Positions 23,623 to 33,099 of a stretch of DNA of 64,000 bases are shown here, one piece after another (position 1 is the stretch's first letter; each line of letters begins with the position of its first letter). The notes beneath the pieces are model-generated. The model was given only the letters and a program-made list of their open reading frames with translations, was not told where the DNA came from and ran no database searches. The translations under genes were made by a program, and so were the position numbers. This DNA comes from Whitmania pigra (lineage: Eukaryota; Annelida; Clitellata; Hirudinida; Haemopidae). The stretch is taken from contig JAJTWR010000159.1 in assembly GCA_021613335.1 (NCBI GenBank), positions 749,001 through 813,000 on the forward strand. Direction: 5' to 3'.

Positions 23623-24342
23623 ATGTCGCGCAAGAATGCAAAGTGCGAGGAGTTCGATGAGGCTACGGTTGATAATTTGGCTGACAAAATCAAAGCAAAG
23701 ATTGTGAAATCTATAAGGGAGATGATCAGAGAGGAGATGCCTGGTCTGGTTAAATCTGCGGTCAAGGAGGAGATGAAAACATTGATTGGTAAAGTGAGCG
23801 AGCTCAGCGAGGAAAACATTCGCCTCAAGGCGAGGATAGACGCAGTCGAAACACAGTTGAGAGCCAACAATCTGGTAATCTATGGATTGCCTGATGCGTC
23901 TTTGGCTGAAGTGGTCGCTACATCCTCCGGTGACGGGACGAGTCGGGAGCGGGGAATGAATCGAAGAGATACAGTTCAGGCAATTATCAATTGCTGCAAC
24001 TCAAAACTTGGCGCAAATATCTCAGAGGGCGACATACACTCTGGCTACAGGATTCCCAGCAAAAGTGGCCCTCGCCCAATAGTTGTCACCTTCGCTTCAA
24101 AGATGGTCAGAGACAGAGTCTATGCTCTGAGAAAAGCCCTGCACAAGGATAGAACATCAAAGATCTACATCAACGAACACTTAACCAAGCCAAACTCAGA
24201 AATCTTTGCTAGAGCCAGGAAACTTGTAAAGGACAAAAAACTTTTATCAGCATGGACATGGAATGGTCACGTCTACTTGAAGAGAGGTGAAAACTCAGGA
24301 CCAACTCGAGTTCAAAACCTCCTTGACCTGGAAAAATACTAA
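23623..24342 (+). CDS. LINE ORF1: coiled coil + FP25-like nucleic-acid-binding domain
   Basis: 239 residues from the ATG in AAAATGTCGCGC. Residues about 25-85 form a charged coiled coil (KEEMKTLIGKVSELSEENIR). Then come LVIYGLPD and a C-terminal domain with IHSGYRIPSKSGPRPIVVTF, RDRVYALRK, IYINEHLTKPNSEIFARARK and AWTWNGHVYLKR. That layout matches the Baculo_FP-like ORF1 of many CR1/Jockey-group LINEs. ORF1p binds LINE RNA. A 211-base gap separates it from ORF2. Confidence 0.8.
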   Translation: MSRKNAKCEEFDEATVDNLADKIKAKIVKSIREMIREEMPGLVKSAVKEEMKTLIGKVSELSEENIRLKARIDAVETQLRANNLVIYGLPDASLAEVVATSSGDGTSRERGMNRRDTVQAIINCCNSKLGANISEGDIHSGYRIPSKSGPRPIVVTFASKMVRDRVYALRKALHKDRTSKIYINEHLTKPNSEIFARARKLVKDKKLLSAWTWNGHVYLKRGENSGPTRVQNLLDLEKY

Positions 24343-24553
24343 CTTCTTTTTGTTTTGATGTTGGTGTTTTGCTTTTCTTTTCCTCTCATCGTGGAGTCTC
24401 TGTTTATTGAAGAAGATAAACTTTCAGTTATATTTGTCTCCGCTATTGATCCCGTGAACTTAGACCACGTTTCAACAGTTTTGGCTGATGTGAATACGAT
24501 TTATGTTACATCTGTTGTGGGGAGGGACCACAAGTTCGAGAAAAGTTTGAGAA

Positions 24554-25852
24554 ATGGCGGACTTTGATTTTTCTTCATCTGACCCGGATGCCTACCTGCC
24601 GGAATTCTACGAGGTTGCAAATTATGTTACAACTAAAAATATGGCCAAAATTTGTAACTCAGATCTTTCCCTAATGCACATTAACTGCAGAAGCATCTCA
24701 AATAAACTCCAGGAAGTAGAATTGCTGTTATCTTCTTATCATGCAGAAATCCTCGGCGTCAGTGAAACTTGGCTGAAAAATGGTGATCCTATTCCTGCTA
24801 TTGATGGTTACAAATTTGTTTTGAAAAACAGGGACCGTGGCCTAGGAGGAGGCGTTGGTTTTTTCATCCAAGACAATATTAAATTCAATCTCATTGACAC
24901 GACCAACTGGAAATTTGAAGGTTTTGAATATCAACTAATCTCAATCAGCCAACGTAGAAGGGAAAACATTGTAGTCGCAATTATTTATCGCCCACCTGGA
25001 AACAGCTTAAAATCTTTTAACAAAGAGTTTTCAGAATTCTTGTCTTATACGATTAAAGACAACAAAAAGACCATAATAATGGGCGACTTCAACATTAACC
25101 TATTAGCAATTGAAAGCAGTCAACCCACTAATGAATTTTTAAACATCCTCCACTCCTTTTTCATGATGCCTGTGTTCCTCAAACCCACAAGAATTGGACC
25201 CTCATCTGCCACTCTTATAGACAATATTTTCACAAATATCTCTCTCAGCAAATGCATCTCCAAGATAATTATTGATGATATTTCGGATCACTTCCCTCTC
25301 CACATCAACATCAAACTACATGAGACTATTAAAATAGTGGAGCCCCCAAAGCTGCACAGAAAACAAGATAAACAAACAAAACTGAAATTTAAAGAATGCT
25401 TGACTGAGGTGGACTGGTCTGATGTGACCAGAGAATGTGAATCCCAAAATATATCTCATGCCTACAAACTTTTTCTATCGAAATATCAAAGTCTATACAA
25501 TCATTGTTTTCCCTTGACAACTGTCGGTTCTCAATCCAGAATTAAAAAACAGGAATGGATGACCCCCGCCCTCCTAAAATCTTGCAAAGTAAAAAGCAAA
25601 CTGTACAAGACATATCTAAAGAATCCAACTCCAGAAAACAAGATCAAATTCACAAAGTACAGAAACAGATTCAAAACTATCAAGCAAGCTATAATTCGCC
25701 AACATTTCTCATCAAAATTCCTGAGACAACAGGGAAATCCAAAAGGTACTTGGAACATCATAAAAGGTATTTTGTCTAGAGGGAGCAAATCAGTTGAAGC
25801 TCCCGACATATTCTATTCAGACGACGGATGCGAACTAAACTCCTCCAACTGA
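24554..25852 (+). CDS. LINE ORF2 N-terminal part: AP endonuclease
   Basis: Exonuclease-endonuclease-phosphatase fold: LMHINCRSISNKLQEV, ILGVSETWL, GLGGGVGFFI, IVVAIIYRPPG, IMGDFNINLL and ISDHFPLHINI, i.e. the N, E, D-N and S-D-H catalytic blocks in order. It ends early at TGA (25,850-25,852), where the frame shifts within AACTAAACTCC. The protein continues one frame over (TPPTEIAEQFNKHFSDLGPN). Confidence 0.88.
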   Translation: MADFDFSSSDPDAYLPEFYEVANYVTTKNMAKICNSDLSLMHINCRSISNKLQEVELLLSSYHAEILGVSETWLKNGDPIPAIDGYKFVLKNRDRGLGGGVGFFIQDNIKFNLIDTTNWKFEGFEYQLISISQRRRENIVVAIIYRPPGNSLKSFNKEFSEFLSYTIKDNKKTIIMGDFNINLLAIESSQPTNEFLNILHSFFMMPVFLKPTRIGPSSATLIDNIFTNISLSKCISKIIIDDISDHFPLHINIKLHETIKIVEPPKLHRKQDKQTKLKFKECLTEVDWSDVTRECESQNISHAYKLFLSKYQSLYNHCFPLTTVGSQSRIKKQEWMTPALLKSCKVKSKLYKTYLKNPTPENKIKFTKYRNRFKTIKQAIIRQHFSSKFLRQQGNPKGTWNIIKGILSRGSKSVEAPDIFYSDDGCELNSSN

Positions 25853-25859
25853 AATAGCT

Positions 25860-27335
25860 GAACAATTCAACAAACATTTTTCCGATCTTGGTCCAAACTT
25901 GGCAAAGAAAATCATCCCTCCATCCAAATCCTTCCATGAATTCCTTACGAGATCTCCCACTCCCACAATGTCTTTTTTCCCTGTTTCGCCAGATGAGATC
26001 ATCCAAATAGTTAAAGAATTGAAGACCTCCCATAGCTGTGGTCTTGATGGTATTGATCCTTGTATTGCTGGCGAATTCATCCCATTGATCTCTAATATTC
26101 TCAGCTCTCTGATCAATTGTTCACTGTCGACGGGATATGTACCAGATGACTTAAAATTGGCCAAAGTGATTCCATTGCATAAATCCGGTGATCTGAACAG
26201 GATCTGCAATTACAGACCTATCTCAATTCTGCCATATTTTTCAAAAATTTTCGAAAAGGCCGTATATCGTCGAGTTGAATCCTTCTTATCAAGGTTTAGT
26301 CTGCTCAATAACAAACAATTCGGATTTCGAAAAAATCACTCAACATATATGCCTCTACTTTTACTTTATTCGAAAATTGCCGACGCTCTGGACCGTGGTG
26401 AGTTCACCATCGGTGTGTTTCTAGATCTATCAAAGGCATTTGATACCGTAAATCATGAGATACTTTTGTCGAAACTTTATCATTACGGTTTGCGTGGTTG
26501 TGTTTTGAAGTGGTTCACCAGTTATTTGTCGGGTCGTAAACAATTGACAGAATTTAATGGGTTTGAATCTTCGTTTAGTGACGTAGCTTGTGGCGTTCCT
26601 CAAGGGTCTATTCTTGGCCCCTTGCTATTCATAATTTATATTAACGATTTACATAACTCATCATCTTTACTTACATTTTTATTATTCGCAGACGATACAA
26701 ATGTATTTGCTTCTGGCAAAAATCTCAATGACTTAATTATCAGCATCAATAGGGAGTTAACAAATGTTGACACTTGGTTTCGCGCCAATAAGTTATCTTT
26801 AAATGTCGACAAGACAAATTTTATGCTGTTTTGCTCAAAAAATAAGGACAGAACCCATAGTATTCAACCTTGCATCAACAACTTACAGATTAAACATGTC
26901 ACCTCTACCAAATTCCTCGGCATTATTATCGATGATAGATTAAACTGGTTTTTGCATATCAATTACGTTGCCTCCAAAATTTCAAAAAACATTGGCATCA
27001 TGTCAAGGGTCTCTTCATTTGTTGATAAAAAAATTCTCATTATGCTTTATTATTCTTTAATATATTCTTATCTCATCTATTGTAATATCGCCTGGGCCTC
27101 TACCTATCCCTCTAAACTTATCCACTTACTTACACTCCAAAAAAGAATAATTCGTACTATATTTCGTCTCCATCCACGTGCCCATACAAAGGACTTTTTT
27201 ATTTCAAATGGACTTCTAAATATATATCAGATCAATAAATTCCAAACTTGCCTCTTCATATACAATTATGAACATAACTTGCTGCCTCCATCCTTTAATA
27301 ATATTGAAATAACCCGGGGGTCCGCAAATAAGTAA
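25860..27335 (+). CDS. LINE ORF2 reverse transcriptase part (after frameshift)
   Basis: RT motifs in order: GLDGIDPCIAGEF, YRPISILPYFSKIFEKAVYR, KQFGFRKNHST, GVFLDLSKAFDTVNHEILL, VPQGSILGPLLFIIYINDL, LLFADDTNVFA (the FADD active site) and TKFLGIIIDDRLNW. The intact element coding ends where the LTR element starts at 27,305; the last codons of this open frame run into the LTR. The first ATG of this piece is at 25,899, but homology begins earlier, so it is a frameshifted continuation and not a separate gene. Confidence 0.88.
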   Translation, partial: EQFNKHFSDLGPNLAKKIIPPSKSFHEFLTRSPTPTMSFFPVSPDEIIQIVKELKTSHSCGLDGIDPCIAGEFIPLISNILSSLINCSLSTGYVPDDLKLAKVIPLHKSGDLNRICNYRPISILPYFSKIFEKAVYRRVESFLSRFSLLNNKQFGFRKNHSTYMPLLLLYSKIADALDRGEFTIGVFLDLSKAFDTVNHEILLSKLYHYGLRGCVLKWFTSYLSGRKQLTEFNGFESSFSDVACGVPQGSILGPLLFIIYINDLHNSSSLLTFLLFADDTNVFASGKNLNDLIISINRELTNVDTWFRANKLSLNVDKTNFMLFCSKNKDRTHSIQPCINNLQIKHVTSTKFLGIIIDDRLNWFLHINYVASKISKNIGIMSRVSSFVDKKILIMLYYSLIYSYLIYCNIAWASTYPSKLIHLLTLQKRIIRTIFRLHPRAHTKDFFISNGLLNIYQINKFQTCLFIYNYEHNLLPPSFNNIEITRGSANK

Positions 27336-27613
27336 GTTAACTAATAACTTTATTAGAGCAGGTATTCAGTTAACGGAACTGAATAATAGAAGTTAAGCGT
27401 TTAAGGAATTGAGGTACTTAAGGATGCAAATGGTTATTTGGGCTTCTAAGTTGTCTTGATTCTCGTTGTTTGTCAGGTGATTATCGAGAATGCTTTTCTG
27501 TAGCAAAAATAGATCCCACGTGCCCGGAAAAGATGCCAAATATAATTAAGTACAAATTTAATTATATTAGCAATATAAACTTAATTAATTTCCAAAAATC
27601 TAAGTTTACAACA
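27305..27613 (-). repeat. 3' LTR
   Basis: 309 bases, with one difference noticed from its partner (C versus G in CTAATAA.TTTATT). Plus-strand ends are TGAAATAACCCGGG and TTTACAACA. By reading direction this is the downstream LTR, with the polypurine tract beside it at 27,614-27,630. Confidence 0.93.
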
Positions 27614-27624
27614 TTACACCCTCC

Positions 27625-28830
27625 TTAAATCTGTTCGTCCCGAACAGACTGCTGCTCCCCGTGGTACTTCGCCAGTCGGCGAATGTGTGCCAGCTTCATT
27701 TTTACTCTCGGGACACAATCTCTAACACGGTGCCCATGTACCATCATTGTTTCAATGCGAGCCCGTCCTCCTCTGGTATCTCTACTAAAACGCTTACTGA
27801 AAAAGATCAGCAAAACAGCCAACAGCACTAAATGCTCGCCTCGAATCTCCGACGACCTCCGAAGGTCAGAAAACCCGCCCTGGCTGAGAACTCCACAAAT
27901 GAACTCCTCAGACATTGATCCAACCTTATCAACCACATACTCACGACCGCCGAGTACCTCACCGCCAACATCTCCACCCTCAGTTACAATGACATCCGCA
28001 GCTCCAACCTCCACGACATCTACAGCTGAATCAAATTCGGAAACCTCCAACTCAAATCGATCGCCACTGTTTTCTAGGTCCAGTCCCTCCACTGATTCCT
28101 CAACGCGAGGAGGCTCCACTCTGGCCTCTACCAAAGTCCCTCCTTCAATTATTTTCTCGGTTTTCTCCACAACCGACACCAACGAGGCAATCGTGCACGG
28201 AACTGGCTCATTGGGCACTGGCGCGACATCTTTGGGGTTTGCAAAACTCTCCCTCAGCTCACCGTTGTCCTCATTCTCAACATTTATTGGGAGCTCCACT
28301 ATTGGACTGTCCCCGTCAACCACCAAACTAGCCTCACTCACCTCAGCAAAGGTCTCCTCAGCACCGTTCTCCTCACCCAGCTCTTCCCTCAGCTCCTTTC
28401 CCGATTCCTCACTCCATGGAAAAAACACTTCGCTTCCCAAAGTTCTTCCATCTACAATTTCCTCGGTCTCCTTCTCAACCGAAACCAGTGTGGCAATCGG
28501 GTACACTGCTGAGGCCTCAGCTGGCATGATGTTTATGGTGCTTGATGGAGTCTCCTCCGGTTGGTAGCTAGTAGAGGCCTTGTTGGAGAAAACCTCAGTT
28601 ACTTTTTCCATCTTTTCTTCAAAGCTTTGCATCATTTTATTTATATTTCCCATCGCCCATTTCAGACCCGGATCAACAAACATATAAGCTTCTGGATCCT
28701 CACCCTGGTCTACTATCCACGACAGCAGGCGATCCTGCAATTCTTCCCTGGAGCCTTTCGAATCCATTTGCCTCAACTTAAGCTCACGTCTCATTCCAGC
28801 AAAAGTTAAATCTTCTAAGACCTTGCTCAT
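27625..28830 (-). CDS. SAP-domain Gag-like ORF of the LTR element (internally deleted)
   Basis: 401 residues starting 17 bases after the primer-binding site. The N-terminus is a SAP DNA/RNA-binding motif, LEDLTFAGMRRELKLRQMDS plus SREELQDRLLSWI, followed by a helical stretch (INKMMQSFEEKMEKV). Residues about 95-320 are acidic low-complexity, rich in E, V and S, without a zinc knuckle. Near the C-terminus a hydrophobic segment (LVLLAVLLIFF) precedes a very basic tail (SKRFSRDTRGGRARIE; VKMKLAHIRRL). The shape suggests a Gag start fused to the far 3' end of a longer polyprotein by deletion. Translation would give a structural protein only. Confidence 0.7.
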   Translation of the reverse strand: MSKVLEDLTFAGMRRELKLRQMDSKGSREELQDRLLSWIVDQGEDPEAYMFVDPGLKWAMGNINKMMQSFEEKMEKVTEVFSNKASTSYQPEETPSSTINIMPAEASAVYPIATLVSVEKETEEIVDGRTLGSEVFFPWSEESGKELREELGEENGAEETFAEVSEASLVVDGDSPIVELPINVENEDNGELRESFANPKDVAPVPNEPVPCTIASLVSVVEKTEKIIEGGTLVEARVEPPRVEESVEGLDLENSGDRFELEVSEFDSAVDVVEVGAADVIVTEGGDVGGEVLGGREYVVDKVGSMSEEFICGVLSQGGFSDLRRSSEIRGEHLVLLAVLLIFFSKRFSRDTRGGRARIETMMVHGHRVRDCVPRVKMKLAHIRRLAKYHGEQQSVRDEQI

Positions 28831-28846
28831 GACTTACCTTTTGGGA

Positions 28847-28863
28847 TCCCACTCCTGACACCA
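28847..28863 (-). promoter_or_regulatory. Primer-binding site, tRNA-Leu type
   Basis: Plus-strand TCCCACTCCTGACACCA reads as the acceptor end, including CCA, of a leucine tRNA. In the element direction it starts one base inside the 5' LTR. A tRNA-Leu primer is known from sea-urchin SURL (Mag-clade Ty3/Gypsy) elements. Confidence 0.8.
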
Positions 28864-28864
28864 A

Positions 28865-29173
28865 TGAAATAACCCGGGGGTCCGCAAATAAGTAAGTTAA
28901 CTAATAAGTTTATTAGAGCAGGTATTCAGTTAACGGAACTGAATAATAGAAGTTAAGCGTTTAAGGAATTGAGGTACTTAAGGATGCAAATGGTTATTTG
29001 GGCTTCTAAGTTGTCTTGATTCTCGTTGTTTGTCAGGTGATTATCGAGAATGCTTTTCTGTAGCAAAAATAGATCCCACGTGCCCGGAAAAGATGCCAAA
29101 TATAATTAAGTACAAATTTAATTATATTAGCAATATAAACTTAATTAATTTCCAAAAATCTAAGTTTACAACA
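28865..29173 (-). repeat. 5' LTR
   Basis: Near-identical partner of 27,305-27,613. It contains the promoter side for the minus-strand element. Immediately rightward (plus strand) the interrupted LINE ORF2 resumes. Confidence 0.93.
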
Positions 29174-29385
29174 ATATGTTTTTCAAATCATCAGATGTCC
29201 ACTCTTACAATCTTAGATCATCCAATCAATTGAGATCTGAATTTTCCCGTACCACCTTCAAAAAATTCTCCATATGTTGCAAAGGTCCACTCTTGTTCTC
29301 CTCTCTGCCGTCGTCCCTTGTTTCTCTAAACAGTTCCTCACTATTTAAATCCCATCTTAAAAAACACATTCTATCCACCTGTTGA
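29174..29385 (+). pseudogene. LINE ORF2 C-terminal end, displaced by the LTR insertion
   Basis: FKSSDVHSYNLRSSNQ, then CCKGPLLFSSLPSSLVSLNS and SLFKSHLKKHILS, is the usual C-terminal tail of CR1/Jockey-group RT proteins (Y.TR...P..WN.LP...S..FK..LK). Its frame continues from the sequence left of 27,305 once the insertion and one ATAT copy are ignored. Confidence 0.82.
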
Positions 29386-29910
29386 ACCTGTTATCCACAT
29401 TTCCACCTTATCATTCATTTTATTATCCTGGTTTTTTCCTCGTTGATTACATCGCTTATTCATTATTCCGATTATTCATCGTCTCTCAGTTGTTGCCATT
29501 AATTTTCACCTGTCGTTACCATTAGAAATTTATATATATGCAAAGACCCTTTCAAACGCCCCTTTAAATTTGTCAAATTGAAACAACCTATCCCCTAGAC
29601 GGGAATTAATTCCCTTGGGATAGTTCATTAATGAATTTGTGAATCTTTTTTTGGTGTGATTTTTTTTTGGCTATTTGAATATAGTTTTTTGAAAATAAAC
29701 GAATTCAAACCTGAATTACTTTTATATTTACAATTATTTTGCAGCTGTTTGAAACTATTTTTTTTAAATGACTGATCTGCAGGATTCAAAATTAAGTCTT
29801 TAGTAGTCCATGAGGTCTGAAATAAAAGGTTGGCGGAGGCTGTTCTAGGATATCAAGTCCAAATCATTTTAGTTATGCGACGGACTTTAATAAAATAAAT
29901 AAATAAATAA

Positions 29911-32900
29911 GAACATACATGCATTGATTAAACTTATCCGATAAGGAATTGTTACTCATTTTTGTAGATCGAGTTAATTGATTCTAAAGAATTTTACAAG
30001 GAAGTTGAGGAAAGTGTTAGTCATTTGTTCTGCCATTATTTTTTTTTTAAATATATGAGTGCAATGGGGAAAGCTTGTCCGGTATTTTTTGCCGCCAGGT
30101 TTTTAATAACCCTTTTTTCATTTTTCACTGCCATATTTGGATAACATTGGGGTTCGTGGCCGCTCTACCTAAGAGCCAAAACTTTTTGACAGTGACCCCA
30201 GCTACTTTATAGTATTAACTGGGGTGGATAAAATGTGGGGTAGAGATTTTAAAAATCTAATAAATAAATTAATTTTGTTAATTTAATTGTATCAATTTGG
30301 TCGAAAATGCTAGTAAGCTTTGACCTCATCACACTAAATCCGTTATTGTTGGAAATTTGTGACCCCCGTCAAAGTTTTCTAGATCCGCTCCTAAGAATTA
30401 AAGAGTATGAAGATAAATATATAAATTATTTATTTATCAAAGGTTCAATTTCTCGAAAATGCCAATCACATTCAAGGACGAAATGTTCTCAACAAAGGCA
30501 TTTATTATGTGGTTGTCATCTTATTCTCCCTAGCGTGTGTGATTATTCAAGTACTGATTTTTCTATACCCAGAACACAGATCAACAATCGCAAAGGCGGT
30601 TGTTCTATTTTCTGTGATTTTATTTATTTCAATTATTGTTATTAATGTGTTACGAAATTAATTAGTAAGTGTTTGCTGCTTGCATTCTAATTTGACTTTT
30701 GCACAAAGAAACGTCGTATTTTTCTTTCTTGTTTCGAACAGTAAAGTTAACACTTCAGTGTTGAAATCGTTGACTGAAGAATTCATTTATTTGGCGGACG
30801 ACGAGGCAAAATCATATCTTATTAATAATGCCGTGATTTAAAAAATAAAGTCATTAGCCGCAACATTGCAAATACATTACAAAAACAGGTAGTAGTGAAA
30901 GTATTTATGAACATAGAGTGCGCCAAATATTTTGTAAATAAATCATGCAATATTGATTTCTATAACAGTTTCTTTACTTCTTTGCCGCTGTTCGAAGTTA
31001 GATACGGACAGAATTGCCATTAAGTCAGAGCTTCAACGAAGCAATAATAACGTTTGAATATTATTATTGATACTAAGGAAATAAAGGTATTTCAAAATTT
31101 GCCGGGAGAGGGCTCCCCGGTCTATTCCTATTGATATAGCTTTAAATTTTGTGGTATTTGTATTTTGATTAAAAGTATTTTCAAAATACGTATTTTCTAT
31201 TTTAGTAATTTAAATATTTTATATATTATCTATGATAAGTCTGTAGGAAATGCTCAGTGCCGATATCTTCTGACTCCTCATGTCAATCTAAAAACATTTA
31301 CGAAATTTCCTTTTTTAGTTTATTATTGACAGTTTAGTGATAGGTAGAGGTAAACCTTTGACCGAAATGAGAAGGGGAAGATTGAGGCATTCAGGATTTT
31401 TTCAAAATCGAGGATTGCTAAAGAGCTCAACAGGTCCATACATGTTATTTCGAATTACATGACAAAAGGTGTTTTGATATAACAAAAAATAAAGGAAGCA
31501 TAATTTTATATTACATAACTTTTTATGAAGAAAAATAAATTTTTATTGTTATTATTGACTTTTGACTAGTGGCGTACCAACAGTTCTTGCCGCCCCGCCC
31601 CTCTTGATTAATAATCCGTTAACCTTAATTTTCGAAAAGTTCTCATATATTTATTCTCATAGAACTGCAATCAAATAGGAATTTATAAACAAAATTTCCT
31701 CGCTTTTCTTTCCGCAAAGCTTTTTTTAGTTTCAAAATTTAGTCCTTAGGCAAGTTCCTTCTCCGACGGCCAAGTCTGTAAGCCTTGTCTGGCTCACCGA
31801 TGATCGAAGGTAGTGTTTTATTAACTTAAGTTTGGATAAAGAGCGCTCATCTGGCAGCACTAAGTTAGTCTAAATTGGTGGAAGGCCCCTTTTGGCTGGT
31901 GACCCTGGACCCCATCCCTTAATCCGGCAATGTTTCTGCTATATAATTTTCTATAATTTTAAATGGGAGGGGGTCGCAAGTTTGCAGTTCTGCTGCATAT
32001 GACTCCGCAATAAGAACCAGAAAATATAGCTAGTGATTTAATTTATTTAAATTTGTTTAACATCGTCTGAAGCTGTTTAAAATTTAAATTTTAAATATAA
32101 GGGCAGTGAATGTCGTTACACAGATGCTACAATTCAAGTTAAAAGAAAGCCTATCCAGAAAATATCGTGAGTTAACATTTTTAATATGATTGATAATTTT
32201 AAACAATTCTGATACAATTAACTTACCTGAATTTCCTTCCACTTTGGTACATTTATATATTTACACAATTCAATCGTATAACTATATTTTAAATACATAA
32301 ATAGTGTACAAATTTAATTTAAATTTAGTCATATATAGACTTTTAAACATGCCATAAGATTCTCTACTATTTGCTGCGAGGCTGCTTCGGTGTTTTCTCG
32401 TGAATATTCTGTTGCTGGGGTTGTTTACCTATTTGTCGAGCGTCAGTTTTCGAAAGAATTGTCACCTTCTTTTGAAATTGTGGTTAGTGTGAACGTTTTG
32501 TCTGTTACTAGCTCATAACTTTCCCAAGCGTTATAAACTACATAATCCTTTGTTCTGAGAAACAATTCATATTTAAAAGTACCATTTGCTCTTCAGTCTG
32601 TGCGTAGTTACTGGCATAAAGGACAGTAAAAATTACTTTTTGACTGCAAACAAAAGCTTAGGGATGTGTGTATTTAAAACATGATAACTTCACATAGCAA
32701 AGAAATGCTTCTGTGAAATATTTGGAACAATTACTTTTGATTACAGAGAATGGCCACTTTAAAGTTTATTTTTATTTATTTGGTCAAGAAATTATTTTTT
32801 TGAAAGACTTTGAGGGATTACAAAATCATAATGCTAATGGATAGTAGAGATTAAACAGTAAATTAAAAGTAGCACGAAACACTCTGCAATTTTGGAACTA

Positions 32901-33099
32901 TTGCTATTATATTGTATTTGTTCTTTAAAATTGTATGCTGAAAGGTTGTAACTTTTTGCTTTTTTTCTTATTTTACAATTCTTATTACTAGTTGAGTAGC
33001 GTTTAGTATCTGAATATTGGTTAGTATTTATGTAGAAGACAACATTTACATCAATTTTGTCTTTGTTTTTGTCTCAAGTTTTGTTGTTTTTCTAGATTA
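29911..33099. other. AT-rich intergenic stretch, no gene recognised
   Basis: No exon of a known family was seen. Worn repeats occur: TTCGTGGCCGCTCTACCTAA, similar to a piece near 17,230; TGACCCCCGTCAAAGTTTTC near 30,358; and a hAT-like end TAGTGGCGTACCAAC near 31,568. The last 500 bases presumably hold the 4E-T promoter and 5' UTR. Confidence 0.5.

Larger units (their letters stand above)
27301..29177 (-). mobile_element. Deletion-derivative LTR retrotransposon inside the LINE
   Basis: Two 309-base LTRs (27,305-27,613 and 28,865-29,173), starting TG and ending CA on the plus strand, are flanked by a 4-bp duplication, ATAT (27,301-27,304 and 29,174-29,177). Read on the minus strand, a primer-binding site follows the right LTR after one base (TGGTGTCAGGAGTGGGATCC), complementary to the 3' end of a tRNA-Leu. 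A purine tract (AAGGAGGGTG) precedes the left LTR. The 1.25 kb interior has one 401-residue ORF and no protease, RT or integrase, so it must move in trans. Confidence 0.93.
23400..29910 (+). mobile_element. CR1/L2-like LINE, near full length, interrupted by an LTR element
   Basis: The order is a 5' UTR (about 23,400-23,622), ORF1 (23,623-24,342), ORF2 in two frames (24,554-25,852 and 25,860-27,304), an LTR element insertion (27,305-29,173), ORF2 C-terminus (29,174-29,382), and a 3' UTR ending in ATTTTAGTTATGCGACGGAC then TTTAATAAAATAAATAAATAAATAA. The 3' end (AAAT/AATA)n is typical of CR1/L2 retrotransposons, which use short 3' repeats rather than a poly(A) tail. One frameshift and the LTR insertion are the only obvious lesions, so it is relatively young. 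Confidence 0.88.

Noticed and set aside
27683..28567. 294-codon plus-strand ORF rich in S, T and P
   Set aside because: It is the antisense shadow of the SAP-domain Gag-like ORF, whose strand agrees with the primer-binding site and polypurine tract.
23400..29910. Cellular gene with exonuclease and RT-like parts
   Set aside because: The ORF1/ORF2 order, endonuclease plus RT motifs and repeat tail are those of a LINE.
30307..30645. 112-codon ORF
   Set aside because: Composition is non-coding, there is no recognised motif, and it contains a worn repeat (GACCCCCGTCAAAG).
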